Of a stretch of DNA of 64,000 nt, positions 58,979-64,000 are shown piece by piece. The position numbers and the translations under genes are program-made. The stretch covers positions 51,594,358 through 51,658,357 of the forward strand of contig CM065801.1 in NCBI GenBank assembly GCA_033398695.1, read 5' to 3'. The stretch is from Orobanche coerulescens. Taxonomy: Eukaryota; Streptophyta; Magnoliopsida; Lamiales; Orobanchaceae. Numbering within the stretch: the first letter of the stretch is position 1; each line of letters opens with the position of its first letter. The notes under the pieces were generated by a model. That model searched no databases and was not told where the DNA came from. It saw only the letters and a list, made by a program, of their open reading frames with translations.

Positions 58979-59013
58979 CGCGAAAAATTTATACTGAAAA
59001 TCCAGGTATTACA

Positions 59014-60489
59014 AAAGGTTTATTTCGTCTTTTATCTTTCAATTGTTTTGTTTTGGCCCCTCAAGTTTCAGATAGGTTTCATTTACGTCCCTGTCGTTAG
59101 TTTTTTTGACAGACGCCACACTGGCGTTAATTGCTGACGTGGCATCTTACACATCATTGATGGCGTGTCAGTTTTTAATTACGTGGCATGCCACGTCAGA
59201 ATTTATTTAAATAGGGACCAAAATGAAACCAAACAAACAACACGTGGGACAGAAATGAAATAACTTGTGTTTGTGACAAAATTCAGATCTGAGTTGCAGA
59301 TCTGCAACAATGGAGGAATCACACTTTCTGCAACAATGGCAAAACACACCACGAACTCCCTACAGCCCAAGAACTTCCTTCCCTTGTTTGGGGTTTCTTT
59401 CTTCATTGTTCGAATAACACATATTGACCCACAATAACACTTAGGAGGTTGGGTTGAGCCTTATGCATTAGATCCTCCTTTGTTCGAATACGAACTTCTA
59501 GATGCCATGAATTTGCGATTGTATTCATGTGATCTGTGATGGTGTTGTCGAAGATGAGTGATTTCGTGTGAACAGAGTGAGGGAGATGAGGTCGTTTAGC
59601 TCAAAGAAGATGATGAACAGTGATGTTGTTGTTGAAGATGAAGATGAACATTGCCGCGATTTTTGAAGGTGTGAAGGTGATGAAGGTGTGAAGGTGGTGT
59701 TCTTGTTCTTGAGCTGGGTTTGTTGCTGTTTCCGATGAAATTGGATTTTTGGGGTTTATTAGTGAAATTGATTTCTATTTACATTTATTTACTTTTAATT
59801 CTAATTCAATTTCATTGTTTTAATTATTTAAATAGGGACCAAAATGAAACCAAACAAACAACACGTGGGACAGAAATGAAATAACTTGTGTTTATGACAA
59901 AATTCAAATCTGAGTTGTAGATCTGCAACAATGGAGGAATCACACTTTCTGCAACAATGGAAAAACTCACCACGAACTCCCTACAGCCCAAGAACTTCCT
60001 TCCCTTGTTTGGGGTTTCTTTCTTCACTGTTCGAATAACACATATTGACCCACAATAACACTTAGGAGGTTGGGTTGAGCCTTATGCATTAGATCCTCCT
60101 TTGTTCGAATACGAACATCCAGATGCCATGAATTTGAGATTGTATTCATGTGATCTGTGATGGTGTTGTCGAAGATGAGTGATTTCGTGTGAACAGAGTG
60201 AGAGAGATGAGGTCGTTTAGCTCAAAGAAGATGATGAACAGTGATGTTGTTGTTGAAGATGAAGATGAACATTGCCGCGATTTTTGAAGGTGTGAAGGTG
60301 ATGAAGGTGTAAAGGTGGTGTTCTTGTTCTTGAGCTGGGTTTGTTGCTGTTTCCGATGAAATTGGATTTTTGGTGTTTATTAGTGAAATTTATTTCTATT
60401 TACATTTATTTACTTTTAATTCTAATTCAATTTCATTGTTTTAATTATTTTTTTAAATTTTTAAGTAAATAGATGCTGATGTGGCATGA
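59014..60489. repeat. dispersed non-coding repeat between B and F, with a 621-bp tandem duplication
   Basis: The right continuation of 17750-17789. It has the 16-bp palindrome ACGTGGCATGCCACGT (59181-59196). A 621-bp unit occurs twice in tandem (about 59205-59825 and 59826-60446) with few differences. Short open frames repeat with the duplication, but I see no recognisable protein. The class is not assigned. Confidence 0.6.
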
Positions 60490-60524
60490 TGTAATACCCG
60501 GATTTTCAGTATAAATTTTTCGCG

Positions 60525-60581
60525 TTATTTTATCTGAGGTATATTGTATAGCTTGGTGTCTATACAATATGGATAAAATAA
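60525..60581 (+). other. conserved hairpin near LTR start (F)
   Basis: Outer arms TTATTTTATC / GATAAAATAA and a perfect 11-bp inner stem ATATTGTATAG / CTATACAATAT. Confidence 0.7.
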
Positions 60582-60798
60582 ATTGAGGACCGGGACAGTT
60601 ATACTTGTGTAATTGACGTGTTTGATTGACAGTTATATTGAGGATTTGTTGTATCAGGTTGAACTGATTTGGATATCAGGTATATCATATGAGAATATTT
60701 TCGGATCCAGTATGTGTATTCAGTATGCCGTATGTTCGTATCCAGTATGTCGAGACGTCGGACAGGAACAGTTGAATTTTTGGCTAAGTATAAAAGCC

Positions 60799-61342
60799 AT
60801 TACGTAAGCCTTGGAGCTTACGTACGTAAAATGTGTTAGCTTACATACGTTATATAGTGTACATAACATACGTAACAAGAGGAATCATACTTGTGATCGG
60901 ATAGTGGGGCCCGTGGTCGGCGGTTTTCGGCGCAGATGTGGATAGGTGAGTCAACGGATGGAGTTACGTACGTTATACAGGGTGTATTACGTACGTAATA
61001 CGAGTATTATACTGTAGAAAGTCAACGTACGTATTACGTACGCAACGGATTAAGTGTTACGTACGTTACGGGGCGGCTGGCCGAGTCGTGGCCGAGATGA
61101 CCTGCAGTGGCCGAGCATGGTCGGCAGTGACTCGCAGGGATGGCCGATCACGTTCGACAGTGACTCGCTGGGGGCTAGGACTGGCCGATAACGTACGTAA
61201 GGTTGTGGCCGGTTACGGTCGTAAGTGCCCGTTACGTACGTAAACAGCTGTCGGTTACATACGTAAGGCTGTCGGCCAAACTGGGCAGAAGGGTAGGCCA
61301 CGGCCGGCTACGTACGTAAGGACCCGCCGGTTACGTACGTAA
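60799..61342 (+). promoter_or_regulatory. CpG palindrome array, TTACGTACGTAA type (F)
   Basis: About fifteen units, almost all of the ACGTACGTAA class rather than the GCGCACGC class that dominates A and B. The last unit TTACGTACGTAA is at 61331-61342. Confidence 0.7.
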
Positions 61343-61362
61343 CGTGCCGGCAGGTCTTGGCC

Positions 61363-61370
61363 TATATAAG
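61363..61370 (+). promoter_or_regulatory. LTR TATA box (F)
   Basis: TATATAAG within the inverted repeat GGCCT-ATATA-AGGCC, 20 bp after the last palindrome. Confidence 0.65.
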
Positions 61371-64000
61371 GCCTAGACCGAATCACATCCGGCATTTTCC
61401 ATTTTTCTTCGTTCCTTCCGCGATTTTTCACCATAGATTGATGGTTTTGAGTAGAATCAACTTATAACAACATGTTTTGGAAGTTGGAATCATGGATTAA
61501 CATCATCTTCCACCCGGATCGAAGGTAAGAACACCTAAACTTTTGATTTTTGGATGTTCTTGTGGTTTCTTGGTGTTTTGGCCGATTTGCTTCGTTTTGA
61601 TTCAGATTGTTGATTGAACTTGGTTGTATTCTCGAAATCATTCATTATCCTTGAAGTTTTGTGGAACAAATTCGAGTATTTCTTCGAATAAACGATTGAA
61701 TTGGACTATGCCTTCAAAGTGTTCGATGAAATGTCTCAATGAGTAGAACTTGGAAAATTCTACACGTTTTCGTATGAATGATGGTTGAATTGATATTGTT
61801 GTGATGATTCTTGGTAATTATGGGAATTTTGTTAAGGGAAGATAATGAATTGATGATCAAATGATTCGATTATGTCGTTATGATTATGGAATCGTAGTAT
61901 TCTCGATGTTCTTGGTAGTTTGTTGCGATTCATGATGTTATGAGAAGTATATATGTTGAAGGACATGATTATATACATTGAATTGTGAATAAGGATTGGT
62001 TAGATGTTAGAACACATCGGATTATGTCGTTTGAGGATTTTGAATATGATTTCGGAATTAGTTGTGTTCTTAAGGAACTCTTGGATTATATGAATTGTTG
62101 AACATGTTTAAGAGGTTTTGGTGTTTTAGATATGAATATGGAATATTCATATCTAAAACTAAGTTATGTGTTTTGGTACAATATTCGTATAGGAATACGA
62201 ATATGATTCCGGATTTGATAAGATTATGATTCACTTTTGAGTTTGAGAATTTATACGTATTGAACAAGTGTTCAATTCGGATAATGGAATTATTTGAAGC
62301 CTTTGGAATATGGTTATCTGTAATGTTGAATTAATTGGATTGTCCGGATTGATGATGATAATCGGTAATTGGATTTTATTATGAATTTTACAAGGAGGAA
62401 AATTGTATCCGTATTTAAGATTGAATTTGGATTCGGAAATGTTATACCCTTGTTGGTTTAAATTGATTGTTGATATGATTTTCGGATTGTGGAATATATT
62501 TGTGGTTTTGAATTCGTGATTGATTGGTTTAGATTGTTTGGGTTTGTATTTAATCGGGATATTGTAGAACCGTTGTGTTTGTTGATCGGTTATTGATTGT
62601 TATTTGTGATCATCGAGTTACGGCTTGTATTGTGGATATGAGTTCGTATTTGTTGAGTTGGATTATTTGGTTTTATGTATATGATCGAGGTTTCGTTGAA
62701 CCATTGAGTTTGTTGGTTGGGTATGTCGGTTATTGATTTTTATCGATGTGTGTTAATCAGTTATTGCAATAGGTTGAGATGTTTGATCGTTGTTTGTGAC
62801 CGTTGTGTTGCAGTTGAGGTCGAAGAGTTCGTAGATCGCTTTGTTCGGGGCTGAGGAGATCGTGGACGAAGGCAATGGATTTTGGTAACAGCTTCGTGGT
62901 ATCGGTATTGAGGCAAGTTTCTACTTGTTCAGTTTATAATATTTGATAAATGGTTTCGTTTTCATTTCATTTATAATTCGTATAGCAATGTTGTTAGAAA
63001 TGTAGTTGTCGGGATAATGGTTTGTATATCGTGCTCTAGTTGTAATAAATCATAAGGTATATAATTTAATTGTGTTCAGGGAAGACGTGAGTTATCTTTG
63101 GTTAAGGATATAGAATATCGGATATCGAGGATAGTTATCGTGATGACATAAGTATCGGGATAAAGGTTTATTGGTATTGAATGGATTGTACCTTATTTGA
63201 GATTATTTGTATAATTGTATATTCGTTCAGGGATGTTGTTTGGGGAAAGGATGTTGTCTTCGGCTTTGAGGTAATTTATGTATTGTTCAGTTATGAGATA
63301 ATTATTATGTTGAGTTGTTGTATATGTTGTACGTTGAGGCTTCGTATATTGAGATTCGTATTGGTTGTTCGTTGAGGGATGTTAATCCCAGGACTATTGT
63401 TGGTATTAATGGTTGTGTTGATCGTCTCATTGAGGGATGTTGATCCCCAGAACTGTTATCTGAGATTGTTGATCGTATGGATTATCCTTTGGGGTTTGTG
63501 ATCTCAGGATTGTTGTTTTGAATATTGATATGTCGTGTCGACTTTTCACTGTCAGTCTGTTGTTGTTCACTTTGGTGAGTCTTTGATCCTTGTTGGATAT
63601 GCGTTTCTTTGAGTTTCGTTGTCATGTTGCATCGTGACATATCCGGAGTCATATCTGCGTGCCGATTGGTTATTGTGTAGGATTTTTAGCCGGGAACATG
63701 ATGGTTATGTATTGATATTTTCACATTGAACCGTGCACACGAGACATAGTTCGTGAGGCTAATTAGGTACAAGACCACACGTGTATTTGATCGATACCCG
63801 GGGTGGCTTGTGCACGGACACATTTCCGGATCGGGCGTACTATGATTTCCATCTTTGAGCCATATTGTTTGGTCGTTCATCCTCCATTTATGGTTGGGTA
63901 TGTTCGACGGTTTTGTGACTGGTTGTTCATACGCCCGAGGGGTATGTTCGACAGTCAGAGTTATTTTTTTGAGATCCATTATTGTTGATCATTTGGAGTC

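Larger units (their letters stand above)
17790..59013 (-). mobile_element. LTR retrotransposon B (Ty3/gypsy type) with nested LINE, C, D and E
   Basis: Minus-strand element. Its LTRs start (minus strand) TGTAATACCTGG at 59013 and TGCAATACCCGG at 27563, and end GTTACA at 27951 and 17790. After removing the insertions, the LTRs are about 4393 and 4404 bp, with only 387 bp between them. The flanking duplication is AAAGT/AAAGG (4 of 5). The LTR pair is visibly more diverged than those of A, D and E, in keeping with B being the oldest layer. There is no coding region. F at 60490 is the same family. Confidence 0.85.
27951..59013 (-). repeat. element B 5' LTR (interrupted by element C)
   Basis: Pieces 27951-29363 and 56023-59013. 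Same layout as the 3' LTR: hairpin 58978-58922, palindrome array 58707-58051, TATAAAAG at 58040-58033, second cluster 57186-57126, 58-bp tandem repeats 29230-29040. The site uninterrupted by C is visible in the 3' LTR near 19180. Confidence 0.85.
60490..64000 (+). repeat. element F: B-family LTR, cut by the window end
   Basis: Starts TGTAATACCCGG on the plus strand and follows the B LTR through its leader to the 58-bp repeat region at the window end. No interior is visible, so it may be a solo LTR or a 5' LTR. It lies head to head with the B 5' LTR, 1476 bp away. Confidence 0.8.

Noticed and set aside
59203..60027. Repeated 67-residue minus-strand frame in both 621-bp units
   Set aside because: It is shared because the DNA is duplicated; no start context, domain or independent copy supports a gene.
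60789..60796. TATAAAAG at the left edge of the F array as the LTR promoter
   Set aside because: It is upstream of the array, and the equivalent place in A and B is not a TATA; 61363-61370 fits the shared layout.
1..64000. Host protein-coding genes, tRNA or rRNA genes
   Set aside because: No reading frame outside mobile elements shows a recognisable domain or a plausible exon set, and no tRNA- or rRNA-like sequence was recognised; the iMet-like matches are primer sites.

Overview
This is repeat-dense flowering-plant nuclear DNA, most likely eudicot-type; the species cannot be named from the window. The evidence is plant-type Ty3/gypsy LTR retrotransposons with iMet-tRNA primer sites, a Tekay-like chromovirus polyprotein, a Ty1/copia pol relic, an L1-type LINE and a MuDR-like (MULE) transposon carrying a DUF1985 gene. 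I see no host gene, tRNA or rRNA that I would defend. Nearly everything is a mobile element, most of them nested and broken, and the boundaries below rest on target-site duplications (TSDs) read directly from the sequence.

Left part (1-17789). AT-rich DNA holds a possible short copia-like LTR (623-939). A MULE spans 1082-15143, with terminal inverted repeats and a 9-bp TSD (TTATGTTAA). It carries a broken MuDR-type transposase gene (+) and a broken DUF1985 gene (-) that converge and overlap. The transposase gene is split by LTR element A (2421-12450, TSD CCTGG); the reading frame resumes exactly after A. To the right are microsatellite-flanked foldback repeats and the 3' end of a Ty1/copia element (16262 to about 17750).

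Right part (17750-64000). A dispersed repeat (17750-17789, continuing 59014-60489) contains element B (17790-59013, minus strand), which has two ~4.4-kb LTRs and only 387 bp between them. A LINE (20928-26290) sits in B's 3' LTR. Element C (29364-56017, plus strand, TSD ACAAT), the only gypsy element with a substantial gag-pol, sits in B's 5' LTR. C is interrupted by D (31707-40637, minus strand, TSD GTATC) inside its primer-binding site and by E (41484-50335, plus strand, TSD CTGTG) inside gag. A further B-family LTR, F, starts at 60490 and runs off the window.

A, B, D and E lack usable coding capacity but keep LTRs, primer sites and polypurine tracts, so they look like non-autonomous large retrotransposon derivatives that would need an autonomous relative. 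The most striking feature is shared by all LTR groups A-F: dense arrays of short CpG-bearing palindromes (TTAGCGCACGCTAA, TTACGTACGTAA and intermediates) placed directly upstream of the LTR TATA box. A conserved covarying hairpin near the LTR start (A, B, F) and a conserved hairpin just before the polypurine tract (A-E) are further candidate cis-acting parts. The MULE carries its own, different palindrome array (CACGATCGTG) near both ends.
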